Shown here piece after piece: positions 9,801-18,946 of a DNA stretch of 64,000 bases. How positions within the stretch are numbered: the first letter of the stretch is position 1; every line of letters starts with the position of its first letter. Position numbers and translations under genes: made by a program. The notes beneath the pieces were generated by a model. It did not search any database and was not told where the DNA came from. It saw only the letters and a list, made by a program, of their open reading frames with translations. Source of the DNA: Kalmanozyma brasiliensis GHG001 (lineage: Eukaryota; Basidiomycota; Ustilaginomycetes; Ustilaginales); the NCBI RefSeq assembly GCF_000497045.1, contig NW_015961950.1, positions 310,001 to 374,000 of the forward strand. The letters are read 5' to 3'.

Positions 9801-11118
9801 CATCAGGATTCGTCCTGTGCACAACCGCAGCACAGTCCAACGAGGCGAAGTTCCATCGGTGTTTGAGTTTCGAGAGCTGTGAGCCTGTGTTGCCTGCCGC
9901 CACGCTGGATGCCACTTGCGAAATCTTGGGCATGTCTGGTTTTGAGGGATCCGGCGACCTTTCGATGTGGGTTTCAGCTCTGGTGGATGCGTCGTGCTCG
10001 CTTGTTGGAGACCTTCCCGCCAGACCAGACGCCGAGGCGTGCGACGCAGAATGAATCGAACTAGGGCCGGTGCCGCTCGAGTTTGCCGTCTGAGCAAATG
10101 AGTCCTGCTGCGGATGTCGACCGTGATTTGAGTCTGAAGCCCTGGCTTGTGTCTGTGTGTGCTCCGGAGCTGCGATTGAATCAGATGAAGCAGGTGGTAC
10201 GGTCTTGGCTCGCGAGTTTGCTGTGTTCGAATTCGGTCCACGAGCTTGGCCAGGATCCTTCGCAGCATGACGTTCCGTCCACTCTTTGAAGCTCAGAAAT
10301 GCGCCCTGATCTTGCTCGGCCGACCAAGCATCGTATTCGCTCGATGGAGAAGCGTCTGATTGGCCGGGTTTGTGACTTGCGCCTCGCTTGGGGTCGTGAG
10401 CGGTCTGAGCGTCCACGCCGCGATTCTCTTGTTCGTCTTGAGATTGTTTGACGACACCATCTGATGTGGGGTGCCATTCGTGCTGCCCTTCTCTCTGTCT
10501 CCAAAAACCATCATCGTCAGGACCCGGGAAGGAGGCATCTGGTCTGCTGGCAGATCCTTGGTCGGCAGCTTGACCTGATCCCTGTGGTTTGTCGGTATAC
10601 GCGGGGGAGGTCCCAAGTTCTGGAAATCGATTGGCTTCCGGATGAAGCTGCCCCGCAGCTTCGTCAAGTACGATGGTGCCGGAGACGGCGTAGGTGGCAC
10701 GGACTCGTCCCTCGCTTGGTTTGCCGTCAAGGTCTGGTCGAATCAAGGGCTCGACTTCCGGTAGGTCGCATACAAGCAGGTCGGCGGTGACACCAGGTGC
10801 GAGTGAGCTCGAGGCTGAACTGGCAGCATCTTCGGAGCCTTTCGATGGATTACTGCAGACCTGGTCAAAGAAATCCGTAGACCTTCTGCATCCAGGGCGA
10901 AGGCCGATCTGTTCTGCATCCTGGACCACCAGCGAGTCTGTTGGCACCAATGTGGAAGCGACCATGCGCTCTCGACCATCTTGTCCCACAATTCTATCTC
11001 TGACAGCTGCCAGGCTCTCTGCATCCGATGACACTCCGGAATCGAGGAGCGAGTGAGAAGGTCTGACGAGCAGCAGCGACGAGAACAGGAATCCTGGCCA
11101 AGACCATCGGGGACGCAT
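6847..11118 (-). CDS. SLP1: SUN-like domain protein of the SLP1/SUCO (Osteopotentia) family
   Basis: 1423 residues, single exon. It begins with a hydrophobic segment (FLFSSLLLV) fitting a signal peptide. A long low-complexity S/D/Q-rich region leads to a SUN-like domain at about residues 416-575 (RWNFASLDCAAVV, FVIVELCEEIKIDTIVLANY, YYCPVSLLRVYGITEMEEY). Then come another disordered stretch, a predicted coiled coil (about 840-925), one transmembrane helix near 930-950 (LSIAQLVMLLAVFVFIGL) and a basic, Ser-rich tail of about 470 residues. Yeast Slp1 and human SUCO are ER/nuclear envelope membrane proteins with a luminal SUN-like domain; Slp1 acts with Emp65 in folding of ER proteins. Family placement is strong. 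The unusually long tail is the main difference and its function is unknown. Confidence 0.88.
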   Translation of the reverse strand: MRPRWSWPGFLFSSLLLVRPSHSLLDSGVSSDAESLAAVRDRIVGQDGRERMVASTLVPTDSLVVQDAEQIGLRPGCRRSTDFFDQVCSNPSKGSEDAASSASSSLAPGVTADLLVCDLPEVEPLIRPDLDGKPSEGRVRATYAVSGTIVLDEAAGQLHPEANRFPELGTSPAYTDKPQGSGQAADQGSASRPDASFPGPDDDGFWRQREGQHEWHPTSDGVVKQSQDEQENRGVDAQTAHDPKRGASHKPGQSDASPSSEYDAWSAEQDQGAFLSFKEWTERHAAKDPGQARGPNSNTANSRAKTVPPASSDSIAAPEHTQTQARASDSNHGRHPQQDSFAQTANSSGTGPSSIHSASHASASGLAGRSPTSEHDASTRAETHIERSPDPSKPDMPKISQVASSVAAGNTGSQLSKLKHRWNFASLDCAAVVHRTNPDAKFASSILSEKKDRYMLSPCPQPGGKLKGGSQFVIVELCEEIKIDTIVLANYEFFSNMFKKFTITAARQLTGRESDWTQLGVFRARNIRGQQVFRIPSAPRSEAFFRYVRIDFLEHFGSEYYCPVSLLRVYGITEMEEYKREFEEPSGDMDPIPEIAGADLKSTDDLLRPLPTSADVAPVDLPQPGQFHSIRDTPDLTAQDEDIWRKHEQAFQRKLQNQSSILSATETEASENLVSQHDNLSSPASPQVPEQSVKQPDPRPRPSTYHTAAGIKDTAQCFPEESPGAQKRASEVCVVPRGRSKPSFHLQAVPHREANPANDPAGIGQAAKRRMAPDSPPIKTDSASQARAAADPEADRSRRANGQRPSGAHSGQQGGPGSESVYRAIHRRLNALESNATLSHSYIEHSGRMLREVFSRMERRQESRMSDMLRLLNASNWQQIESLKRRQHVDLQRAIFEFDVHRQQADNERRALLREVQILAEEVLLEKRLSIAQLVMLLAVFVFIGLTRGSRTVPLLHAGFTKIGRSSKRSEGKIDSKLVVPASPNRATARTDPKSDAAQSPADPSRGAMPSQTHTDTVTENNLGAATLALPPRRYVEGGHRSVKPGSLPRRPGSSSVAASPNTAVLRGSKGNDPPRRRLIDRRDENLIDILSNPRAGSRLIMLLEALDALNRATDRRRITRYSTQRKATYSRPKASNKASALHQSQDSSKVVQPAMVRGASRSHRPNLATKEDRNLANGRRHGASARVKKVDAFGTDDLAGMSSDWTERSENGETSEHAVDLSDDEDHAIRAARTDQISLDPREDLRANVSPGRIAFAQPLQRALSNDTPAHSAHDVLVPFPVQTQAAATPADERAAARATDLSGIAKADGHLSSSDSESEGGAWHRVLPRRIGHSSSLRKARQTTLDGKTHRNEGEGRGRTNSEASDRQASARPSSAHINPFRSGKPAFNRFLRASTPDASLDPQQNRRSGTPDTIRDVRLA

Positions 11119-12908
11119 GATGTACCGGAGTCAGTCGCTTCGATTTAGCGCCCAGCCTGCTCTCCTGTCGTCATCACAGCATGGGCCTTTCGGATGGTGG
11201 CTGCAAGCTGATAGCTGTGGTCGATGTAGATGGTGGTGCGATGGTGGATGTCATGTGAGCAGGTGTCAAGCAAGGGTCTCGAACAAATTGGCCACCTTGA
11301 CGTGGAGGGCGCGGCACGGCACTTCTTCCGGTTTCCGAGCCTCTGGCCTTGACGTCTCCTTTCGGCCTTCGGGTCCTCACCCGAGCATCGGAATGGCAGG
11401 CACTCGTCTTCACTTCCTTGAACAATGCTCACCTGGTGTGAAGCAGCGCTGCGGCTACGGCAATGCTTGAGATGATGCCCATCGTCTGGCCGCAGCGGTA
11501 TCCGCACTGCCCGTGAAATGAGGCGGCCAAGTCGATAACTCTTTTGTTCGAGCTTTTTGTGTGTCAAGGTTCAAATTTTGCGCTCATTGGTCTGACCCCG
11601 TGGATTCGCTGCCTGGCCTTCGATCGGATCTTGCTGACGGGCCTTTTCCGGCGGATCTAGGCATGACCTTCAAGACAAAATCGACCAGATGTAAGTTAAG
11701 TTAGACAAGAAGCCCATTTCATGACACGAAAGACAGCTTTTTGATATTTCTTGGGCCTGATACACCAGCCCCGCATCAGGGAATCTGAGTGGTCTTTCGA
11801 AAGCATTCGCCTCTCCATTTGCTTACAAATTTGCGGCTGACATTGGACCAGTATCAGATTTTTGCAATTTTCTTTGCCATTTGACATTGTCAGCACCGCA
11901 TCTTTGTCGTTTTGGCGGGCTAAACCAGCACAAAATCAAGGTCACAAAATTAGTTGCGCCGCAAATAGCTCTGAACTAGCCTTTTTCTTGCGTCTTTGTC
12001 GAAAAACATCGGTAACGACGCTTGAGAGCACAACAGCGACACTCGTGGAATACCCGGCTTGTGCCTTTCGACAGCGCGAACGCAATGCAGGACGTTCAAT
12101 CGTGTCTTAATAAATGATCTAGAATCCCAATCGTGCTGCTTTCATCCTCTCAGCACCACGGAGGACGTTTATATCGAGCGACCTCGCCCGCCGTCATCGG
12201 TGAGCACGGAGAAAGTGCAACGTGTGGATCTTCGCAGTATTGGGTTGGCGCGATAGCCTATCTTGCCCGGCATGAACAGACGACGCTGAGCGACAGTGAG
12301 AGAGCCATCCCCCACATTCTCGGCCCAGGGACTCATTGCAGGCGTTTGAACCGGCTGCCACGGCGGAGAAGCTCGACGAAGAGGCAACGATGACTTTTGG
12401 CATGACGATAGCAAGGTGACCCAGACACGAAGAGGGCAGCAATGCAATGCAAGAAGCCCGTCGTTGCTCGCAGAGCGCGTCAGGCGGGTGGCCTTCGAGG
12501 GCCAGCACAGCTCTCACCAAGCCGTCGCGAAGGGGAAATGCTGCGTGCGTCAAGGGGGAAGTCATGGTATATTCGTAGATCTGGCGGTAGCTGACAGACT
12601 TTGCAGGATCACTCTGACTGATCTCAGGTTCGTACGATGCTCATACGATTGTGCACATCGCTCTCAACAAGTGGGGGACACGATGCCCAGTTATAGTGAT
12701 CGTGACGAACATCAATTTGGTATTATCATGTTACGACTTGACAAGTGATGGAACCTTTTGAATACAAGACTGACCCCTGAGAAGCAGACGGAGCAGCGCG
12801 ATCACGCACTGAGACAGGGAGGGGGAGGGAAACGTGAGACGGGAGAGGTAGGGCTCGGGGTGTCCTGTGATCATCTATGACAGCGAGGAGTCCGATGCGG
12901 CAAGAAGC
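11119..12908. other. Intergenic gap with an AT-richer island
   Basis: About 1.8 kb between the 5' end of the SUN-like gene and the 3' end of the siderophore transporter. Open frames here are short, in all phases, and show no family motif. Roughly 11,680-12,020 is visibly poorer in GC than its surroundings. No tRNA, repeat array or transposase remnant was recognised. Confidence 0.5.
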
Positions 12909-14669
12909 CTACTGCTTGCCGAGGGAGCTGTCCGAAGACTCTTCGGTGTCTTGGGACAACCGCCTCATGCCGGCGAGCTCGTTGCTGACGCAGTTCTGCT
13001 TGTCGTTGAGCTTGCGGTTGTTGATGATGAGGCCGAGGATGATGGGCGGCACGGACAGGACAATGGCAACGATGAGGAGGATGTGCATGTAGTCGTTGTA
13101 GGCGTTGATGATTCCAGTGCGTTCGGGGGTGCCGATAGGGTAAAGGGTGGGCACCGTGAAGGGGCTGGCGAAGATAGCTGCGCGCTCGGTGGCGTCGAGC
13201 ATGGGGAGGTACTTCTCGTAATAGCCGGGGAGCACGTTAGTCTGGACGGCACCGATGAGTGCGTTACCACAAGCGCCACCGATCTCGGTGAGGAGCAGGA
13301 AGTAGGCGGTGACGGTGGCAACATCCTGGTGACGAACGCTCACCTGGGCAGCGACCTGCAAGGTGATGCCGAGGAAGCCACCGCCCATACCCTGCAGAAC
13401 CTGAGGGAAGACGGCCTGGACGTTGGAGGAGCCAGCGGATCGGTACTTGATCATGAGACCAATGCCGAGCAGTCGGATGCAAGCACCCGAGACCATGACC
13501 CACTTGTAGTTCTTGGTGCCGAGAGAGATGAAGCCGGCAGTGATACCGAAGACGGTCAAGGCGAGAGACTGGCAGTTGGAGAAGTAGAGGGCGCCGGTGA
13601 AGTCATAGTCCATGACGAGGATGGCCCAAGTGTAGGCGGGTACCCAAGAGGCGTAGAAGCTGAAGAAGTCAAAGAAGCCGATGGCAGTGGCAAAGTGGAC
13701 ATCCTTGTTGAGCCTCCATCGCCTGTTGAGGATGGGCTTAGGGGCGAAAATCTCCCAGACGCAGAAGGCGATGATCATGACACCGCCAAGGACGATCATG
13801 GCGATGATCCAGCTGGTAGACCAGCCGTTGGTCTGGAGCTTGGCCAGCTGAAGGGGCAGGAGGACGAGGAGGAAACCACCGCAGAAGAGGAAGAGGCCTA
13901 GGGCGTCAATGTCGACGAGGAAACTCCAGAGGGCGGAGTACCAGGACATGGTCTTGTAAGGGTGGACGGGGACAAGACCCTTGGCCTTGGCCCTCCTCTG
14001 GTTGACGGCGAGGGCGAGGATGATGGAGAAGGCGGCGACGGGAGCGCAGATGCTGAAGAAGCCGGGGCCCCATCGCCAGTTGACGGCAACGACCTTGGGA
14101 GCAATCTGACCGGCGGCCCAGAAGTTGATGATGTAGGGCAGACTGACAAGGCCGATGGAAACGCCACGCCATTTGGTGGAGATGTAGTCGGCGAGGACGA
14201 TCTGCTGCATGATCTGAACACCGGTGTTGCCAAGAGCATAGATGACGGTGCCACCGGCGACGTCGCGGGTGGTCTGGGAAACGGCGATGATGATGAAGCC
14301 GAGGACCCAGAGGACGATGGAAAGGGCATAGGCCTGAGCGCGACCAAAGACATCGGCGAACTTGGCGATGGGGAACTTGCCGACGGCGATGAGGACGGCC
14401 TGAACAACGGTGACGGCGGTGTATGCTGGGTAGTCGTTGAAGGCCGAGGTGGCAGCAGTCTGCCATGCGTACATGGTGTTGTTGTCCAGACCAGCAAGGT
14501 AGGCAACCAGAGCAATGCCGAGAATACCGACCCAGAGAGTCCAATCGGCTACGGAGCGACCGGCTTCGGCGGCCAGCACGCCGATCTGCTTATCATCGTG
14601 GTGTTCCGAGTGGTCATGAGAGTCTTGGGAGGCGCGCTCAGACTGCTCGACGTCAGTAGCGGGCGCCAT
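12909..14669 (-). CDS. Siderophore-iron transporter, MFS (SIT/ARN family)
   Basis: 586 residues, single exon, consistent with about 14 transmembrane helices typical of the SIT branch of the major facilitator superfamily, which imports ferric siderophores by proton symport at the plasma membrane or endosomes. Supporting phrases include GIALVAYLAGLDNNTMYAW in the first helix region, FADVFGRAQAYALSI (the loop 2-3 MFS signature region), QIVLADYISTKWRGVSIGL and the C-terminal QTNVLPGYYEKYLP segment with a large last loop. The hydrophilic N-terminus is His/Asp/Ser-rich. Codon usage is strongly biased to C-ending codons, so long open frames appear antisense, suggesting high expression. No siderophore synthetase or acyltransferase lies nearby, so it is not part of a cluster in this window. 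GATA-type sites upstream fit iron regulation. The transported siderophore cannot be read from sequence. Confidence 0.88.
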   Translation of the reverse strand: MAPATDVEQSERASQDSHDHSEHHDDKQIGVLAAEAGRSVADWTLWVGILGIALVAYLAGLDNNTMYAWQTAATSAFNDYPAYTAVTVVQAVLIAVGKFPIAKFADVFGRAQAYALSIVLWVLGFIIIAVSQTTRDVAGGTVIYALGNTGVQIMQQIVLADYISTKWRGVSIGLVSLPYIINFWAAGQIAPKVVAVNWRWGPGFFSICAPVAAFSIILALAVNQRRAKAKGLVPVHPYKTMSWYSALWSFLVDIDALGLFLFCGGFLLVLLPLQLAKLQTNGWSTSWIIAMIVLGGVMIIAFCVWEIFAPKPILNRRWRLNKDVHFATAIGFFDFFSFYASWVPAYTWAILVMDYDFTGALYFSNCQSLALTVFGITAGFISLGTKNYKWVMVSGACIRLLGIGLMIKYRSAGSSNVQAVFPQVLQGMGGGFLGITLQVAAQVSVRHQDVATVTAYFLLLTEIGGACGNALIGAVQTNVLPGYYEKYLPMLDATERAAIFASPFTVPTLYPIGTPERTGIINAYNDYMHILLIVAIVLSVPPIILGLIINNRKLNDKQNCVSNELAGMRRLSQDTEESSDSSLGKQ

Positions 14670-16486
14670 GTTGAAGTGACGTTTCGAGTAAGGAGGACAA
14701 GATGGAGGGAGGGAGGATGTGGAAGGAGGTAGAGGTCAAAAGGGAGGAGAAGAACTTGGACCGAGACGGGGGATCCGAAAATTGGGGTGGAATGCTTATC
14801 AGATTGAGCGTCTTAAGTATGCTTTGGGCCAAGCAAAAATCAAAGAGCCACATGACGCACGTCCATCGTGCTAGATACAAGAGGCGAGGCGAAAAAAAAT
14901 CTTGCCGACCTTGTGTCTCTGTTAGCCGAGGTGTGCCTGCTGGGAGCGCACTCAATGTCTCACTTGTGAGCATGGGACTCGCGACCGAAGGGTGGCGACC
15001 GGCAGAATCCGGGCGAGCGCACTTTCCTCGCGCGTCAGGAACAGCGCAGCATGCAGGCGGCGCAGGCAAAGTAGAACCGAAACAGAAGCCAAGAAGAGAA
15101 AGTGAACTTCATGCTTGGCGGAAAGCACCAACGAGACGAGCGCGCCAGAGGCCAAGAGGGGAGATCATTACGGCTCAAATCAACGCTGTTGAGACTTGCG
15201 AGGAGTATCGACGCCTACGAAGAGGAAGCAGAACAGCCGCGACGGCAGACGGAAAGTAATGCTCCGAGGCGTCCAAACCACACGGACCAATCAACGACAA
15301 GCTGGCAACCGAGGGGCAAAGCGAGGCAGACAAAAGCATTCGAGAGCCGATGGGACCACAAGCCGAACAAGCCAACTCGCCAGTAAAAAAGACAGGCTCG
15401 TCCACGCCATTCATCCGTCTGTGCGAGCCGGTTTCATCAGATTGGCGGATCAGATAACGAAGCTGCATGCAATATTTGCACTCAGAAGGTGCAAAACTTT
15501 TGCGCACTTCAATTTCAGACACGCGCTTGAAATTGGTGAAATTCAAGATGAATTGCACAAGGCGTGCCAAGAAAAATCGCCCGGTGGAAAAATCTTTTCC
15601 ATGTGAGAAGAGGCGGGCGATTGGCTATCAGATAACCCTTTTTCCTCCGCGTGGTCCTACGAACACCGTTCGTGCTTCGTCCCGTCTCGGTCTTTCACTT
15701 TGCGGACATGCAATGCCCTGATCGGACAGCGGTGAAATGAATGTATATGTCTGCTGTCTCGCTGCATCGCTCTCGGAATCTCATTGCGTGCTTTGAGCCG
15801 ACGACGGCCGCCACGGGAGGTGCTTCATGCTCGCGAAAACAGTAGCGGACACCGAGGAGATCCACAGTCCGGCTAATCCCCTGGGAACGTCGACAGCCAC
15901 CTCGTCGCTCCTGGTCAAGCCGCACAATGCGAGCCGCATCTTGCTCGCATGGACCGCCAACACCGACGTCGCGAACATCTTAAGTTATCTGATTGGACAA
16001 GCTCAATAGCCTCGACCGTCGTAAAAAAGCAATTTTCCCACACTAGACATCGACTCGAGGCGGCTAAGAACTTGCCCAGAGTCCGAGTTCAACCGACCAT
16101 CTGTAGCTTGAGACGACGAGAAATGCCTAGTTGTGCGCTGAGACCCAAGACAAGTACATTTCAGCATTCATACTGTATATGCAAAAAATGACCCGTGGCG
16201 ACGTCTGCAAATCTGTTCGCCGTATGAATGGGGCTCGCTGTCTTCCACGCGGCGGCTGCTCGGCTGACCTGCGTGCCGTGTCTCGATTGCTCCGACTCAA
16301 ATTTAGCACTGACTCGTTGATGCAATCCAACCACCCGTCTCTTCTTTGCCGGAAGCATTGAAAATTCTTCGCGTTCAAGTACGAGGCGCATTTCGTGAAT
16401 GCATAGGTAAAGAAAATGCATTTGATGGGTATACTGGCAACTTTCGGCCTCATTCGGAGGGTCCGGTGCAGAGGCAGTGGCTCCGA
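14670..16486. promoter_or_regulatory. Long upstream region of the siderophore transporter with GATA sites and inverted repeats
   Basis: 1.8 kb without a supported gene. GATAA motifs: TGATAAG on the minus strand (14795-14801), AGATAA at 15452-15457 and 15630-15635, and AGATAA on the minus strand at 15985-15990. Two inverted repeats sit at 15505-15538 and 15540-15554. GATA factors of the Urbs1/SreA type repress siderophore genes under iron in fungi, in U. maydis through distal sites. Linking these sites to this gene is inference. The far end also holds the 3' flank of CEF1. Confidence 0.45.
15505..15554. repeat. Pair of short inverted repeats (hairpins)
   Basis: First: CAATTTCA (15510-15517) and TGAAATTG (15528-15535) form a perfect 8-bp stem around a 10-nt loop; CAC/GTG extends it by 3 bp past a 2-nt bulge. 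Second: AATTCA (15540-15545), loop AGA, TGAATT (15549-15554). Confidence 0.6.
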
Positions 16487-18946
16487 TCATTCAGCGAGTG
16501 CAGCCTCGTTGAGAGCTTCGGCCTGGCGCATGTTGACCTCCATCTCGAGCGTCTCGCACTGTTTCTGCAGGGCGTTCCTCTCATCCTCCAGTTCCTTGAA
16601 CTCCCTTTGAGCCAGCACCTCGCGACTGGCCAAGCGGTCCACCTCCTTGCGCAGCGAATCAAGTCGGTCGCCTCTACCCCCCTGTTCTTCCCGACGCAAG
16701 CGCTCAAACGTCTCGCGCGAGATGGCGGCTTCTTCCAACGCCTTGAATTGCTCCTGGGTCGAAGCAGAGAGTGCCTCGCTTCTCGCCTTGTAGCCACCCA
16801 GTACTTTAGAGAGCATCTTTTCGCCCTTGGTTGCCTGCGACGCAGCTGCGCCCATCCTGACCCGCGCCGATGCCAATTCTTCGGCCAACTTGGACTGGTC
16901 GTTCCGCGATGCAAGCCATCGTTGCTGGAGCGCAGCCTCGAGCTGTTCCAATGCCTCGTCGTCATCGTCGAGCGAAGCCCCGACCAGTCGCTTGAGGGCG
17001 TCTTCGTTGGCGCCGGGGAATCCGAGCTGGTCGGCCAGCTCTGCACGCATCAGCTCTCTAGCTGCCGAGAGGGAGGCGTCCGAAAGCGGTTCGAGTTGCA
17101 CTGACTCGGGGTCGGGATGTTTGCCTCCGGGAATAGGATGCATGTTGACATCGTGATGCAGGAGTCGTGCGGACTCGAGAGCGACAAGCAGCTCTACTGG
17201 GTTGTGGTATTGCGATTCGACGTGCTGAATCACGCGCTCCAAGTCGTACTCGGCTGGCCGTGGAAGGTTCCGACGCACGACCTGGCTGCGGCGTGCCTCT
17301 GCCTTTGCCTCTTCCTCGGCTGCCTGACGGGCAAGTCTGGCATCACGTTCGGCGGCATCCTCTTCGGTGAGAGGCGCGCTGTCGTCGAGCACGCTCGTGG
17401 ATGCATGGGGCTCGTCTTCATCCTCATCGACCACGATGTCAAAATCGTTCTTCGGAGCAGGCAGCGATGAGAGGCTCTGCCTGAGTTGAGACTGAGCCAG
17501 ACTGCGTGCTCTCTTGAGGTCTCTTGGCGTCTCGTAGCCGGCTTGCTGCTGTTCTTCAGCATTGAGACCCAGGTTGTCGCGCAAGGGGGTTCTTTGTGGT
17601 GTGCTGGCACGCGCATGAGACCGTGACTGGTTCGCAGAGTCGGGTGTCTCGCCGTTGCGAAGCCCGGGAGTCAGAAGAGGGTTGGGTGTCTGTGCCACAA
17701 AGGAGCCAGGTGTCTGGGCTACGGATGTTTGTGAAGATGGCAGATCCACATTGGCATCGCCCAACAGCGGAGTCTGGGTCGAAGAGAGCAAGCGCAGATT
17801 CCTGGCCTCTCTCATGACCGAGTCCTCGTGTGCTGCCACTTGCGGAGTTCGAGCTGTCTGCGCTGCTTCGAGCGCCGAGTACTTTTCGAGCAATCCATCG
17901 GTAGCATCACTGGATCCATCTTGAACCAAAGAGCGTGCTCGTTCACCTGCTTGACCAATTTTGACGATGGCTTCCAATTCGTCTTGATCGACCTGAGCCG
18001 CAGGAAGGTTGAGTTTGCGCCTTTTGGTGATCTGATCAGCCTCTTTGAGCTTACGAACCTGGTCCTCGTTGCGGCCGGCCATGGCTTGCTTCGCTTGCTT
18101 TGTCTTTTCATCGGCTTCGCGCTGGCGCTTGTTTTTGGTGGGGTCGTCAGGACCAGCGTTGCGATTGTTGAGCTCCTGTAGCGTCTTGCCGACAGGAGCT
18201 TTGTAGGACTTGGAAGCCTCTGCACTCGTGTCATAGAAGCCTGGAAGGGGTTGCTTTTCGAAAGGAATGTCGGCATTGTAGTCGATGACGCCCTTTTTGG
18301 GCTTCTGCTTCATGGTGATGCCAGCTGCCTTGAGCTCGCGGCGCTTCTGAAGCAAGGCGAGGCGGCGCGCTTCCTCGAGAGCACGCTCTCGAGCTTTGCG
18401 CTTGGCCTTCTTGCCTTGTGTATTTGCGAGACGGGCACGAGCTTCGGAGAGCATCTCTTTCTCATCCTCGTCCATATCGATGGGGTCGGGCCGGGCGGGC
18501 TTTGTCTCTGGGTCCGGATCGATCTCTCCTGGGCGCAGACGACGAACGTCGTCCGCGCTGGGGACGGCTTCGCCTGTACCAACGAGACCAAGCGTGCTGG
18601 TGCCTGGCTGATTGTCTTGGGCTTCGGCCTCATCGAGAAGCTTTTGATATCGATCGAGACACTGATTGGCGGTCCTGCCTACGAGGGGAGCTATTGTGCG
18701 CCATTGGGTGGGCATAAGCTTGGCGAGGTGAAGCAACTTCTCGTCCTCCTCGCGAGACCATTCTGTCTTTTTTATGGATGGATCTAGCCATTCGTACCAT
18801 CTTGCCTTGCACTGCTTGGGAGTCTTGCGGACCAAGAGGGAGGAGATACGAGCCCACTGGTTTTTGCCATACTTTGAGATGGCGGCCTTGAGAATCTCGT
18901 CTTCGGTGTTCTTCCAGACACCGCCCTTGATGATGACGCGAACCAT
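16487..18946 (-). CDS. CEF1: Pre-mRNA splicing factor CEF1/CDC5 (Myb-type, Prp19 complex)
   Basis: 819 residues, single exon. The N-terminus MVRVIIKGGVWKNTEDEIL is the invariant start of the Cdc5/Cef1 family. Two Myb repeats occupy roughly residues 8-56 (tryptophans in GGVWKN, KNQWARI) and 60-106 (TEWSREEDEKLL, TQWRTIAPLVGRT). After these come a basic region (KKAKRKARERALEEARRLA), the segment beginning YNADIPFEKQPLPGFYDT, conserved in Cdc5, and a coiled-coil C-terminus through which the family binds Prp19. Known role: core nineteen-complex component needed for spliceosome activation, in the nucleus. Length matches the human protein (802). Confidence 0.96.
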   Translation of the reverse strand: MVRVIIKGGVWKNTEDEILKAAISKYGKNQWARISSLLVRKTPKQCKARWYEWLDPSIKKTEWSREEDEKLLHLAKLMPTQWRTIAPLVGRTANQCLDRYQKLLDEAEAQDNQPGTSTLGLVGTGEAVPSADDVRRLRPGEIDPDPETKPARPDPIDMDEDEKEMLSEARARLANTQGKKAKRKARERALEEARRLALLQKRRELKAAGITMKQKPKKGVIDYNADIPFEKQPLPGFYDTSAEASKSYKAPVGKTLQELNNRNAGPDDPTKNKRQREADEKTKQAKQAMAGRNEDQVRKLKEADQITKRRKLNLPAAQVDQDELEAIVKIGQAGERARSLVQDGSSDATDGLLEKYSALEAAQTARTPQVAAHEDSVMREARNLRLLSSTQTPLLGDANVDLPSSQTSVAQTPGSFVAQTPNPLLTPGLRNGETPDSANQSRSHARASTPQRTPLRDNLGLNAEEQQQAGYETPRDLKRARSLAQSQLRQSLSSLPAPKNDFDIVVDEDEDEPHASTSVLDDSAPLTEEDAAERDARLARQAAEEEAKAEARRSQVVRRNLPRPAEYDLERVIQHVESQYHNPVELLVALESARLLHHDVNMHPIPGGKHPDPESVQLEPLSDASLSAARELMRAELADQLGFPGANEDALKRLVGASLDDDDEALEQLEAALQQRWLASRNDQSKLAEELASARVRMGAAASQATKGEKMLSKVLGGYKARSEALSASTQEQFKALEEAAISRETFERLRREEQGGRGDRLDSLRKEVDRLASREVLAQREFKELEDERNALQKQCETLEMEVNMRQAEALNEAALAE

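Noticed and set aside
12909..14669. Siderophore biosynthesis cluster
   Set aside because: The neighbours are a SUN-like ER protein and a splicing factor; no synthetase, oxygenase or acyltransferase is nearby.
12867..14732. Long plus-strand frames antisense to the siderophore transporter
   Set aside because: They mirror the codon bias of the real gene, are very acidic and carry no family motif.
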